Source: AP-15 sp963832875 (GTDB lineage Bacteria; Pseudomonadota; Alphaproteobacteria; ATCC43930; CGMCC-115725). From it: a DNA stretch of 64,000 nt. Position 1 is the stretch's first letter, and every line of letters starts with the position of its first letter. A program made the translations under genes and the position numbers. Positions 21,042 to 31,100 of the stretch are shown in pieces. The stretch spans positions 1 through 64,000 of the forward strand of contig CAWHWB010000009.1 in NCBI GenBank assembly GCA_963832875.1, in the 5' to 3' direction. The notes below the pieces were generated by a model, which was given only the letters and a program-made list of their open reading frames with translations, ran no database searches and was not told where the DNA came from.

Positions 21042-21111
21042 GCCCCCGCGAAAGTGGGGGCCGAGGAGTGACCGCACGTCGCTTGCCTCTGGGTTCCCGC
21101 TTTCGCGGGAA
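21042..21111. repeat. dispersed palindromic repeat pair (type B)
   Basis: Two hairpins: GCCCCCGC-GAAA-GTGGGGGC (21042-21061) and TTCCCGC-TTTC-GCGGGAA (21094-21111) followed by TGAC. The second belongs to the widespread REP-like 'GGGTTCCCGCTTTCGCGGGAATGAC' family; a related copy lies at 26142-26157. Confidence 0.75.
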
Positions 21112-21156
21112 TGACGAGCAAATGTTCAATCTTTCGTAATTTTTTCCATCGAGGTT

Positions 21157-22347
21157 TTAGGGCCAGAGGCTCTGCGAGGCGAGGCGCGCGCCTTCGACGA
21201 GGGTGCGCAATTTGGCCCAGGCGAGGTCGGCGTGGACCCGGCCGCCGAGGCCGCAATCGGTGCCGGCGACGACGTTCTCTCGGCCGACGATCGCGGCGTA
21301 GCGCAGGATGCGGTCGGCGACCAGCTGCGGGTGCTCGACGAGGTTGGTGGCGTGGCTGACGACGCCCGGCATCAGCATCTTGCCCGCCGGCAATTTGGCC
21401 TCTTGCCACACCCGCCACTCGTGCTCGTGCCGCACATTGGCGGCCTCGAAGGAATAGGTCTGCGCCTTGACCTCGAGGATCAGGTCGATGATGTGCTCGA
21501 GCGGCAAATCGTGGGTGTGCGGCCCGTGCCAGCTGCCCCAGCACAAATGATAGCGCACCTTGTCCTCGGGAATGCCGGCGAGCGCGTGATTGACGGCGTC
21601 GATGCGCAGCCGGGCGAAGCGGCGATAGGCCTCGACCGAGGGTTCGGGCTTCAGCATGTCCCACCAGTCCGGCAGGCCCGGGTCGTCGATCTGCAACACG
21701 AACCCCGCCGCCACCACCGCGCGATATTCCTCGCGCAGCGCGTCAGCCAGCGCGAACAGGAATTCGTCTTCGGTCTTGTAATATTCATTAAAAATGAAAT
21801 GGTCGAGCCAGCCGGGCGCCAGCACCGGGACAAACGCCTCCTGAATATCCGCGCCCGAGCGCACGATCGCGGCCTTGAAGGCGTCGAGCTGGCGGTTGAT
21901 CGCCTCCGGTCCCTTCGACTTGACCGGTCCGCGGGCGACGACGCGCACCGTGATCGGCGGCGCCGGCTTCTCGCCGGGAACCAGAAACAAGGTGCCGGCG
22001 CGGTCGCAATCCGCGTAGAAGTCCGGGAATTCGTCGCGCTCGCGGGTCGAATGGCGGGTGGTCGGCGGCTCATCGGCAGCCACCGGACGCGCCTCGACCC
22101 CGGTGAAATGCGCGGTGTAGTGACCAAAGCTGCGGGCGGTCCAGAACTCGCCGTCGCCGATGCAGTCGAGGCCGATATCGACCTGTTTCCTTACTGTCTC
22201 GGCGATTGCCGGCGTGACCTCGGCGGCGATGATCGCGGCATCGGTGATCTCGGCGTTGGCCAGCCGCGCCGGCATGTCCTCCCAGCCTTTCGGCGGCGGC
22301 AGCCGGCCGACATGCGAGGTTCTGATCCGCGCCGTGCTTCGTTGCAT
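21157..22347 (-). CDS. MetE C-terminal-domain-like methyltransferase (solo copy)
   Basis: 396-residue homologue of the catalytic C-terminal half of cobalamin-independent methionine synthase; the N-terminal MetE domain is absent. Zinc ligands are kept: His and Cys in YHLCWGSWHGPH, Glu in YSFEAANVRHEHEW, Cys in GTDCGLGGR. The N-terminal strand reads TSHVGRLPPP instead of the GSLPRP of the paralogues. Relatives include core-MetE enzymes and epoxyalkane:coenzyme M transferase, so methyl or alkyl transfer to a thiol is likely, but substrates are unknown. ATG 22347 follows GGAGGACGGGAAG. Closest in the window to the 56022 copy (shared NEYYK, FLLQIDDP-like segments). No MetE/MetF neighbour here. Confidence 0.82.
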   Translation of the reverse strand: MQRSTARIRTSHVGRLPPPKGWEDMPARLANAEITDAAIIAAEVTPAIAETVRKQVDIGLDCIGDGEFWTARSFGHYTAHFTGVEARPVAADEPPTTRHSTRERDEFPDFYADCDRAGTLFLVPGEKPAPPITVRVVARGPVKSKGPEAINRQLDAFKAAIVRSGADIQEAFVPVLAPGWLDHFIFNEYYKTEDEFLFALADALREEYRAVVAAGFVLQIDDPGLPDWWDMLKPEPSVEAYRRFARLRIDAVNHALAGIPEDKVRYHLCWGSWHGPHTHDLPLEHIIDLILEVKAQTYSFEAANVRHEHEWRVWQEAKLPAGKMLMPGVVSHATNLVEHPQLVADRILRYAAIVGRENVVAGTDCGLGGRVHADLAWAKLRTLVEGARLASQSLWP

Positions 22348-22578
22348 CTTCCCGTCCTCCGTACTGTGACGAGCAATTCTAGGCAGGATCATAAAAGCCC
22401 GCAGAACGGCTCGGCGATGTGGCGGCGGTCAAATTGCCATAATCGTATCCTATTTTGCTAACAACGCGCGCTCCCTGCTGCCATGCCGGCGATTTGGGGC
22501 GCCCTCCTGTAAATCTTCTGTAGAAACAGGAGGAGGCAGGGCCGGCGAGGCCGCGTTGGGGTCAACGAGTGAGGTTGT

Positions 22579-23859
22579 GTGACTGAATTTGCACCAAAGT
22601 CCAACGACGTGCAGCGGATTGTCGTTCTCGGCGCCGGCTTCGCTGGTTTGTGGAGTGCGATCGGCGCTGCCCGCAAGCTGGACGAGCTCGGCATCGGCCC
22701 GGACCGGGTCGAGGTTACGCTCGTCGATCGCAGCGCCTTTCATTCGATCCGCGTGCGCAATTACGAGGTCGAGCTCGACGGTACGCGGGTCCCGCTCGAC
22801 GAGGTGCTGCGGCCGATCGGAGTTGCGCGCATAGAAGCCGAGGTCACCGGCATCGACTTCGCGCGCCGCGAGATCAGCTGTTCAGCGCCGGGCGGCCCGA
22901 ACCTGCTGCCCTACGACCGGCTGGTGTTCGCCCTTGGCAGCCGGCTGGTGCGGCCGCCGATCCCCGGCCTCGAAGCCCACGCCTTCGATGTTGACACCTA
23001 CGATGCCGGCTGCCGTCTCAACGCCCACATCGCGGCATTGCCGCGACGCAAGCCGTCGCCGGGGCGGTGGACCGCGCTGGTGATCGGCGCCGGGCTCACC
23101 GGCGTCGAAGTGGCGACGGAAATGCCGGGCAAATTGCGCGCCGCCCTCGCCCGCGCGCCGGGCGCCCCCGGCGTCCTGGGCAAGCCGCGCGAGCCGCGGG
23201 TGATCATCGCCGACCGGCAGCCCTGGATCGGCTCCGATATGGGCGAGGACGCGCGCGCGGTCATCGCCGAGGCGCTCTCGTCGCTCGGCGTCGAAAGCCG
23301 GCCCGGCGTGTCGGTCGCGTCGATCGACGGCGAGGGCGGCGACGCTTTCGGCCGGCGAGCGCATCGCGGCGGCGACCATCGTCTGGTGTGCCGGCATGCA
23401 AGCGCATCCGCTGACCAGGCTCTTCCCCGTCGAGCGTGACCGGTTCGGCCGCGTGCCGGTTGACTACGTTTCTGAAAGTCAAAGGCATGGCGGCCGAGTT
23501 CGCAACCGGCGACGCCGCATGGTTTCGCGATCGACGGCGACCATTCCTGCGTGATGTCGTGCCAGCACGGCCGCCCGATGGGCCGATTTGCCGGCCACAA
23601 CGTCGTCTGCGACTTGCTGGGCCTGCCGATGCTGCCACTCGCGATCGACTGGTACACGACGATCCTCGACCTCGGCCCTTGGGGAGCGGTGTGCACCGCC
23701 GGCTGGGACCGCCGGGTCGCCACGACGGGGGCCGATGCCAAGCGCACCAAGATGACGATCAACCGCGAGCGCATCTATCCGCCGCGTTCAGGCGACCGGC
23801 GCGAGATTTTCGCCGCCGCGGCACCGATCGTGCAAGCGCCGCCCGCCTTCTTTCGCTGA
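22579..23859 (+). pseudogene. NADH dehydrogenase-like FAD oxidoreductase with three compensating shifts
   Basis: Ndh-type NAD(P)/FAD oxidoreductase of about 425 residues. Frame 1 has the FAD loop IVVLGAGFAGLWSA and NAD loop ALVIGAGLTGVEVATE. Near 23340 one base is gained and reading continues as TLSAGERIAAATIVWCAGMQAHPLT; near 23465 another (FLKVKGMAAEFATGDAAW); near 23525 a third, then AIDGDHSCVMSCQHGRPMGRFAGHNVVCDLLG to stop at 23857-23859. Three single-base gains bring the frame back, total 1281 bases. As written, translation stops at 23439. GTG 22579 is the start. Multiple nearby +1 changes favour sequencing error or a decaying gene. Confidence 0.8.
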
Positions 23860-24161
23860 CCCTCGCTGGCAGATTTCGGGGTTTTGTCAGCCTGGGGAGG
23901 GCTGTCCGGGGAAATGCGGGCTCAGGGTGTTACATGACGATGTGAAATCGTCTTGGGCGGGCTGGTCCGGCGCATCCACGTCTTTGTTTCGCGCGCTTGA
24001 AGGGGTGGATGACCGGGTCAAACCCGGTCAAGGCGGGATTTAGCTAGTCAACCAAACCTCTCGATTTTGGCGCCGAAAAATTTCCCCTGACAGCCCTCGT
24101 TAACGTCGGGAGAACATTTCCAGATTATTGATATTTAAAGATCTCTGCTTAGGTAGAGGAC
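23860..24161. other. intergenic region with one perfect hairpin
   Basis: 300 bases without a gene. It holds the hairpin GACCGGGT-CAA-ACCCGGTC (24011-24029), a common REP-like element, then an A/T-rich stretch (24075-24150) before the agmatinase start that probably carries its promoter. Confidence 0.6.
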
Positions 24162-25061
24162 ATGATTCAAGTTCCGACTTTTGCCGTGCGCCCGAGCTTT
24201 CTCGGCGTCGAGCGCACCGACCCCGGCGCCGCGATCAGCGTGGCTGGCATCCCCTACGATCTCGGCACCTCGAACCGGGCGGGCGCGCGTTTCGGACCGG
24301 CGGCGATCCGCCAGGCGAGCCGGATGCTGGTCGACGGCGACCACCCAATGAATTGGGGCGACCCGGTAGCACTCGACCTCGCCGACATCGGCGATTTCCG
24401 CATCGCCCATGGCGACATCCAGGGCAGCCTCGCCAAGATTGAAGCACAGGCGGCGCCGCTGAACCACTTGGTGGCGCTCGGCGGCGACCATACGGTGACG
24501 ATCGGGCTGTTGCGCGCGCTGGCGCGGCGCCGCGGCCCATTGGCGCTAGTGCATTTCGACGCCCATGTCGACACGTGGCCCGAGAGCTTCGGCCTCGCTT
24601 GGGGTCACGGGTCGCCATTCTATCACGCGATCGAGGAGGGGCTGATCGACCCGCGCCGCACGGTGCAGATCGGCATCCGCTCGCCGATGCACAAAGACGT
24701 GCACGATTGGACCGTTGGCAAGGGGGTGACGATCCTGTTTGCCGAGGAGGTCCACGAACACGGCCCTGCCGCCGCCGCCGAGCGCATTCGCGATACGATC
24801 GGCGACGCCGCCGCCTATCTGACCTTCGACGTCGACGCGCTCGACCCGGCCTTCGCCCCCGGCACCGGCACTCCGGAGGTGGGTGGGCTCGCGACCTGGC
24901 AGGCGCGCGCGATCCTGCGCCGGCTCGCCGGCCTCGATTTCGCCGGGATGGACGTGGTCGAGGTGTCGCCGCCCTACGACCATGCCGAGATCACCGCGCT
25001 GGCCGCCGCGACTATCGCGTGGGACTACATCGCCCTCTTGGCGCCGCCGTCGGCAAAGTAG
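24162..25061 (+). CDS. agmatinase/guanidino-acid hydrolase family protein
   Basis: 299-residue ureohydrolase: a binuclear manganese enzyme removing urea from a guanidino compound (agmatine, guanidinobutyrate or similar). The metal ligands are all present: GGDHT (~112), DAHVD (~134), FDVDALDP (~226), with GTGTPEVGG following. The N-terminus has the nucleotide-free fold typical of SpeB (GIPYDLGTSNRAGARFGPAAIR). Which guanidino substrate is used cannot be told. ATG 24162 follows AGGTAGAGGAC. It stands alone on the plus strand. Confidence 0.88.
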   Translation: MIQVPTFAVRPSFLGVERTDPGAAISVAGIPYDLGTSNRAGARFGPAAIRQASRMLVDGDHPMNWGDPVALDLADIGDFRIAHGDIQGSLAKIEAQAAPLNHLVALGGDHTVTIGLLRALARRRGPLALVHFDAHVDTWPESFGLAWGHGSPFYHAIEEGLIDPRRTVQIGIRSPMHKDVHDWTVGKGVTILFAEEVHEHGPAAAAERIRDTIGDAAAYLTFDVDALDPAFAPGTGTPEVGGLATWQARAILRRLAGLDFAGMDVVEVSPPYDHAEITALAAATIAWDYIALLAPPSAK

Positions 25062-25360
25062 ACCGGCGGTCCGCTCGGCCTATATCACGGAGGCGGCGGG
25101 CCGACGCTCATGACCCCGACCGACCCTCCTCGGCCCGGCTCAGGCCGGTTCAATGCGGCTGCCAGAAGACCTTGATCGGTTTGCTCATCCCGCCAGTCGC
25201 CGGTTCGAGGCAATGCCGCGACCGTACGGCGGCCCTTGCGCGCCGGGTAACCGGCGATGTCGCGGGGCTCCCGGGATTTCGGCGCATCGCTTTTGAAGGC
25301 TCGGCCGGGTTCAGCGGGACAGTGCTAGGGTTGGGAACCTGGAACCAAGGAGGAGCGAGG
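25062..25360. other. intergenic, nothing recognised
   Basis: About 300 bases between the agmatinase-family gene and the nitroreductase; I see no gene, RNA or repeat here. Confidence 0.5.
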
Positions 25361-26044
25361 ATGGCTGAGATCGGATTGTTCGAGGCGATCTATTCGGCGC
25401 GATCGCTGCGCCGCCTCAAACCCGACCCGATCCCTGACGACATGATCACCCGAGTCCTCGACGCGGCGATCCGCGCGCCTTCGGCCGGCAATGCGCAAAA
25501 CTGGGCCTTTGTCGTGGTGCGCGATCGGGAGCAGCGACGCCGGCTCGGCGTCATCTACCGCAAGGCCTCCGACATCGCCGCCGCGGTGTACGCCGCACGC
25601 GGCCGGCCGCCGCACCTGACCGAGCAGCAATTCGCCAGAATGTTGGGGGCGGGTGGGTATCTGTGGGAGCATCTGGGCGAGGCCCCCGTGCTGCTGGTCC
25701 CGTGCCAGCGCCGCCCGGTGGTGCCGCCGCGCGAGGCGTTGCCGCCCGCCCTCGCCGGCCATTACGCGGACGAGCTTGCTTACGTCGACCGCATCCGCGG
25801 CGCCAGCCTCTATCCGGCGGTGCAAAATATCATTCTCGCCTGCCGCGGCCTCGGTCTCGGCACCACGATCACCACCAATCACATCCGCTGCGAGAACGAA
25901 GTCAAGGCGGTGCTCGGCATTCCCGACGATGTCGACACCTTCGCGCTGATGCCGATCGGCTGGCCGCTCGACAATTTCGGGCCGTTGACCCGCCGCCCGC
26001 TCGCCGAGGTCGTCCATGAGGATCGCTGGGGCGGCGTTGCCTGA
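25361..26044 (+). CDS. nitroreductase-family FMN enzyme
   Basis: 227 residues, the length of a minimal nitroreductase monomer. The N-terminus SARSLRRLKPDPIPDD and PSAGNAQNWAFVVVRD form the FMN phosphate site; GLGLGTTITTNH and GIPDDVDTFALMPIGWP are the C-terminal family motifs. Likely a dimeric FMN NAD(P)H-dependent reductase; substrates in this family range from nitroaromatics to enones and iodotyrosine. AAGGAGGAGCGAGG precedes ATG 25361, an excellent ribosome site; the longer frame upstream is a shadow overlapping agmatinase in another frame. Confidence 0.85.
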   Translation: MAEIGLFEAIYSARSLRRLKPDPIPDDMITRVLDAAIRAPSAGNAQNWAFVVVRDREQRRRLGVIYRKASDIAAAVYAARGRPPHLTEQQFARMLGAGGYLWEHLGEAPVLLVPCQRRPVVPPREALPPALAGHYADELAYVDRIRGASLYPAVQNIILACRGLGLGTTITTNHIRCENEVKAVLGIPDDVDTFALMPIGWPLDNFGPLTRRPLAEVVHEDRWGGVA

Positions 26045-26114
26045 TCAAGCTGCACCATTCTACGTCGCCTCACGCAGGCGAGGGTCTAGGGTCCGCGTCT
26101 GGCACGAACAGAGG

Positions 26115-26163
26115 GCAACTGCAAAGTTGCTTGCCGCTGGGTCCCCGCTCGCGGGGAAATGAC
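26115..26163. repeat. dispersed palindromic repeat (type B)
   Basis: GCAACT-GCAA-AGTTGC (26115-26130) followed by TCCCCGC-TC-GCGGGGA (26142-26157) and ATGAC. The order, spacing and flanks (TTGCC.CTGGGT, ATGAC) resemble the copy at 21042-21111. Confidence 0.7.
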
Positions 26164-26268
26164 AGGCGATGTGATCGGAAAAGCGGGCTAGGGCGACGTC
26201 TTGGTGATCAAGACCCGAAATTTTTCTCGTGCAGCGAATAAACCGGCCCTCGTCGCGGTCTGATCACT

Positions 26269-26841
26269 GTGTCGAGCATCCGCTTCTTGCAAGCCAATGT
26301 GCCGGCTTCATCGCGCAGCGATGGGTTCGAGGCGGTGATCCTGCCGCATCTCGACGCCGCCCACAATTTGGCCCGCTGGCTGGTGCGCGACGCCTCGGCG
26401 GCGGAAGACGTATTGCAGGAAGCCCTGTTGCGCGCCCTGACCTATTTTCCGAGCTTCCGCGGCGTCAACCCGCGCGCCTGGCTGCTGCAGATCGTCCGCA
26501 ACACCGCCTACAGCTCGCGCAGCCTCGATCGCGGCGTCCAATTCGTGCCGCTCGCGGGTGCCATCGACGACGAGGAAGGAATCGGGTTCGAATTGCCGGC
26601 GACTGAGGATGATCCGGAAGCCAGCCTGATCAAATCGCGCGACCGGTGCCGGGTGCGCGAGCTGATCGCTGCATTGCCGGTCGAATTGCGCGAAACCTTG
26701 GTCCTGCGCGAGCTCGAGGAGCTTTCTTACAAGGAGATCGCAGACGTAACCCGGGCGCCGATCGGCACGGTGATGTCGCGGCTGTGGCGGGCGCGGCGCA
26801 GCCTGCTGCAGGCGGCCGCGGAACAGGAGTTGAGCCGATGA
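26269..26841 (+). CDS. ECF-type RNA polymerase sigma factor
   Basis: 190-residue extracytoplasmic-function sigma factor with only regions 2 and 4. Region 2: DAAHNLARWLVRDASAAEDVLQEALLRALTYFPSFR; region 4: LIAALPVELRETLVLRELEELSYKEIADVTRAPIGTVMSRLWRARRSL, the helix-turn-helix that reads the -35. GTG 26269 is the start. The stop overlaps the next gene's ATG (ATGA), the usual sigma/anti-sigma arrangement, so it should be held inactive by that protein until a signal arrives. I could not find a clear ECF promoter upstream. Confidence 0.92.
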   Translation: MSSIRFLQANVPASSRSDGFEAVILPHLDAAHNLARWLVRDASAAEDVLQEALLRALTYFPSFRGVNPRAWLLQIVRNTAYSSRSLDRGVQFVPLAGAIDDEEGIGFELPATEDDPEASLIKSRDRCRVRELIAALPVELRETLVLRELEELSYKEIADVTRAPIGTVMSRLWRARRSLLQAAAEQELSR

Positions 26842-27611
26842 GCGGGCCGGACCCCTCTCGACGCTGCGAGATGGTCCTGTTGGTGCAGGCCGAATTCGAC
26901 GGCGAGATCGACGCGGCGCAAGCGGCGGCATTGGCGGCGCATCGTACCCAGTGCCCGGTCTGCCAGACCGCCGGGCGGGCACTGGCGCAGGCCCGCGAAT
27001 TGATGCGCGAAGCGCCGTACGAGCCGTTGCCCGACGCCGCGCGCCGGCGGGTGCTGGCGCGGCTGGCATCGGCCCGCCCGGCCCCGTCGCGGCGGCTTTG
27101 GCCGCGCCTGCGCGGGTGGTGGACCGCCGGCCTCGGCTTTGGCCTGGGTGCGGCCTGCGCCGCGGCACTGGCGCTGCTGATCCTGATGCCCGGCCAACCG
27201 AACCTGACGCAGGAGCTGGTCGCCGACCACATTCGGGCATTGCAGCCCGGCCACCTCGAAGACGTGGTTTCGACCGACAAGCACACGGTTAAGCCGTGGT
27301 TCGATGGCAGGCTCGATTTCGCCCCGCCGGTCAAGGATCTGGCCACAATCGGCTTTCCGTTGAAGGGTGGCCGGCTCGATTATGTCGGCGGGCGCGCGGT
27401 CGCCGCACTCGTCTACGGGCGTGACAAGCACATTATCGATCTCTACGTGTGGCCGCTGGCCAACCGCGCCGACGAGCCTCCGGTAATGACCGAGCGCCAC
27501 GGCTACAACGTCGTGCACTGGACCCGGAACGGGATGGCGCTGTGGGCCGTTTCCGACGTCGAGCCGGCGCAGCTGCTCGATTTCGCCAAAGCTTGGGAGC
27601 GCTCGCCCTGA
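26838..27611 (+). CDS. zinc-binding membrane anti-sigma factor
   Basis: 257 residues. The N-terminal anti-sigma domain carries the HxxxCxxC zinc motif (AHRTQCPVC, ~36-44); a single membrane helix follows (AGLGFGLGAACAAALALLILM, ~105-125), then a periplasmic domain of ~130 residues with GYNVVHWTRNGMALWAVSD. It binds and silences the ECF sigma factor encoded just upstream, with a 4-base ATGA overlap. The periplasmic domain resembles that of alphaproteobacterial anti-sigma factors responding to envelope or oxidative stress; the signal is not known. Confidence 0.9.
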   Translation: MSGPDPSRRCEMVLLVQAEFDGEIDAAQAAALAAHRTQCPVCQTAGRALAQARELMREAPYEPLPDAARRRVLARLASARPAPSRRLWPRLRGWWTAGLGFGLGAACAAALALLILMPGQPNLTQELVADHIRALQPGHLEDVVSTDKHTVKPWFDGRLDFAPPVKDLATIGFPLKGGRLDYVGGRAVAALVYGRDKHIIDLYVWPLANRADEPPVMTERHGYNVVHWTRNGMALWAVSDVEPAQLLDFAKAWERSP

Positions 27612-27657
27612 GCTGCGGGTCGCTGCAAAGCGGATGCGCGGGCAGCCCCGCCGCTAG

Positions 27658-28185
27658 CTAGGCGATCGAGCTGTCCATGGTCGCCACTTCCAGCGCGCTA
27701 GCGGCAGCACGCTCCTCACGCAAGGCAAGATTGTCCTTGATGCTGCCTAGTGCCGCGATCATCGCGTCGCGGGTGCCCGGCGCGAGGCCGGCGAAGGCTT
27801 CCTCGCGGATCGCCTGATTGATATCGAGAATCCGCTCGACCACCGGCTCGGCCCCGGCGGCCAGCCACAGTGTGCGCACCCGCCGGTCGGTCGGGTGGGC
27901 GCGGCGCTCGACCAGCCCCTCCTCGTGCAGCCTGTCGAGCATGCGCACCAACGCGATCGGCTCGATATCGAGCCAGACCGCGACTTCCGCCTGGCTCACC
28001 CCCTCGTTGCGGGCGATGTATAGCACGACCGCCGCCTGGCGCCGGGTGATCGGCAAGCCGGTCTGCCGCGCCTTCCGCTCAAAACGCCGCTTGAGCAGCC
28101 GCGAGACGTCGTGCACCAGAAAGCCGAAGTTCCGATCGGCCGGCGCCGCCTGCGCCCGCGCTGCCGCTAGGGTCCGGGTCATCAT
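27658..28185 (-). CDS. MarR-family transcriptional regulator
   Basis: 175 residues. Winged helix: QAAVVLYIARNEGVSQAEVAVWLDIEPIALVRMLDRLHEEGLVERRAHPTDRRVRTLWL, with the DxRxxR wing signature. Such dimers usually repress efflux genes and are released by small aromatic ligands. ATG 28185 starts two bases after the stop of the upstream RND pump gene, so it is the last gene of the efflux transcript. Operator-like palindromes lie before the first gene of that unit (35967-35979). The huge open frame upstream in this frame is an antisense/shifted shadow of the pump. Confidence 0.9.
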   Translation of the reverse strand: MMTRTLAAARAQAAPADRNFGFLVHDVSRLLKRRFERKARQTGLPITRRQAAVVLYIARNEGVSQAEVAVWLDIEPIALVRMLDRLHEEGLVERRAHPTDRRVRTLWLAAGAEPVVERILDINQAIREEAFAGLAPGTRDAMIAALGSIKDNLALREERAAASALEVATMDSSIA

Positions 28186-28187
28186 CG

Positions 28188-31100
28188 TCACTCCGCGCCC
28201 TGCCGTTCTTGAGCGAGCGCCGGCCTGCCGTCGCCGGACAGCGCATCTGCCACGCGCGATGGCCGATAGGGACGGCCGACCCAGCGCGCGAAGCGGTCGA
28301 GATAAAGATAAATGACCGGCGTCGTATAAAGCGTCAGCCATTGCGACACCAAAAGCCCGCCGACGATCGCGACGCCGAGCGGCTGCCGCAATTCGGCGCC
28401 CCCGCCCTGGCCGAAAGCGATCGGCATCGCGCCAAACAGCGCCGCGAACGTCGTCATCATGATCGGCCGGAAGCGGAGGAGGCAGGCCTGATGGATCGCC
28501 TCCTGTGGGCTCTTGCCTTCCAACCGTTCGGCCTGCAGCGCGAAGTCGATCATCATGATCGCGTTCTTTTTGACGATGCCGATCAGCAGGATGATGCCGA
28601 CGATCGCGATGACCGACAGCTCGTAATGCAGCAGCATCAGCATCAACAGCGCGCCGACCCCCGCCGAGGGCAATGCCGACAGGATCGTGATCGGGTGGAT
28701 GTAGCTTTCGTAGAGAATCCCCAACACAATATAAACGACCAGGATCGCCGCCGCGACCAAGAGCGGCATCGACGACAGCGAGGCCTGGAAGGCCTGCGCG
28801 GTACCCTGGAACGAGGCGTTCAGGGTCGCCGGCACGTGCACGCGCTGGGTCATCGCCTGAATCGCGTCGACCGCCTGTCCGAGTGCCACGCCTGGAGCCA
28901 GGTTGAACGACAGTGTGACCGCCGGGAAGATGCCCTGGTGACTGATCAGCAACGGTTCGGTCTTCCGCGTGAAATGCGCGAAACTCCCCAGCGGCACCTG
29001 AACGCCACCGGGACCAGAGACATAAATCTCGGACAGCAGGTTCGGGTCGTGCTGGTACCGCGGCTGGACTTCCAGGATGACCTTGTATTGGTTGGTCGCG
29101 GTATAGATCGTCGCGACCTGCCGCTGGCCGAATGCATCGTAGAGCGTCTGGTCGATCTGGTTCATCGACAATCCGAGCCGATAGGCGACCTGGCGGTCGA
29201 CTTGGATAGCCAAATGTGCGGCCGCGATCTGCTGATCGGACGCGACTTGCCGTAGTTCGGGCAGTTTCCTCATCCCGGCTTCGATGATCGGCGCCCAATG
29301 GTTGAGCTCGTCGATGTTGGTGTCGGTCAGTGTGTACTGGTATTGCGTCCGGCTCAGGCGGCCGCCAACCGTGATGTTCTGCGGCACCTGCATATAGAAT
29401 TTGGCACCCTCGATGCCGGCGACTTTCTTGCGCAGCCGCTGTATGATCTGCTCCGCGGTGGCGTCGCGTTGGTCGTAGGGCTTCAGCCCCCAAAAGATGC
29501 GGGCCGTATTTTCGGCGGGGTTGTAAGGTGTCGCGCCGTCGTACGAGAAGACGCCCTGCACGCCGGGGTCGTGCAGGACGATGTCGACGACCTTTTGCCG
29601 AACCTTGTCGGTCTGGAGCATCGAAGCGTCTTCGCGGACATCAAGTTCGCCAAAGATGAACCCGGTATCCTGCTGCGGGAAAAAGCCTTTTGGCATCACT
29701 ACGTAGAGATACCCGGTGGCGACCATCAGCAGCAGCGTCGCCAGCAGCGCCGCGAACTGGTGGCGGAAGATGAAACCGAGCCCGCGGTCATAGCGGCGCA
29801 GCACCGCCTGGAACACACGCTCGGCGCCGCGGTTGAAGCGGCCCTTGGGATGCAGCCCTTCCTGCTTCAGAAACAGCGAGCATAGGACCGGGGTTAGGGT
29901 CAGCGACACGATCGCCGACGCTATCACCGCCACCGCTACGGTTACCGCGAACTCGCGGAACAACCGGCCGATGATCCCACCCATGAAGAACAGCGGGATG
30001 AACACGGCGATCAGCGAGAAGGTGATCGATATGATCGTAAAGCCGATCTGCCCGGCGCCCTTCAACGCCGCGTCGAGCGGTCGCATTCCCTGCTCGATGT
30101 AGCGCACGATGTTTTCGATCATGACGATCGCATCGTCGACGATGAAGCCGACCGAGATTGTCAGCGCCATTAGCGAGATGTTGTCGAGGCTGTAGCCGCC
30201 GACATACATGACGCCAAAGGTGGCGAGCAGCGACAATGGCACCGCCAGGCTGGGGATCACCGTCGCCCACAATGTTCGCAGGAACAGGAAGATCACGACG
30301 ATGACGAGGGTGATCGTCAGCAGCATCGTCAATTGCACGTCGCTGATCGCCGCTCGCGTCGTCTGCGAGCGGTCGGACATCAGGTCGACATGGACCGACG
30401 GCGGCAGCGATTGCTCGAGCTTCGGCATCAATGCTCTGATGCTGTCCACCACGGCGATCGTGTTGGCGCCCGGTTCCTTTTCGATGGCGATTCCTTCGGC
30501 CCGCTGGTCGCCGAACCACGAGCGCAGCCGCTCGTTCTGCACCGAGTTGATGACGTCGCCGACATCCTTGACGTGCACCGGCGCGCCGTTCTTGTAGGCA
30601 ATGATGATGTTGCCGTATTGCGCGGCGTCGAACAGCTGGTCGTTGGTATCGAGGGCGATCGCCTGGTGTTCGCCCTCGATTTCGCCCTTCGGCTCGTTGA
30701 CCGTCGCTGCGACGAGCGCGTTGCGCACGTCCTCCAGTCCCAGCCCCTTGGCGGCGAGGGACGCCGGATTGATCTGGACGCGGGCGGCATAAGGCATCGA
30801 GCCGAAGACAAAGACCTGCCCGACGCCGGGCTCGGTCGACAGGCGGTCCGCGATGACGTTGGTGGCGTAATCGTCGACCTTGTAGGGCGGTAGCTCGTCG
30901 GAGTGGATCGCATAGATCAGGACGGCAAAGTCCGCCGGGTTCACCTTGCGGTAGGTCGGCGGGGTCGGCATGTCCTTGGGCAACAGGCCGCTGGCCGCAT
31001 TGATCGCCTGCTGCACGTCCCCCGCCGCGGCATCAATATTGCGGTTCAGGTCGAATTGCAGCGTGATCGAGCTGACGCCGACACCACTCCACGATGTCAT

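Noticed and set aside
27658..29493. 611-codon minus-strand frame combining RND antisense and MarR
   Set aside because: Only the last 175 codons (MarR) are real; the front part is an out-of-frame reading of the RND pump.
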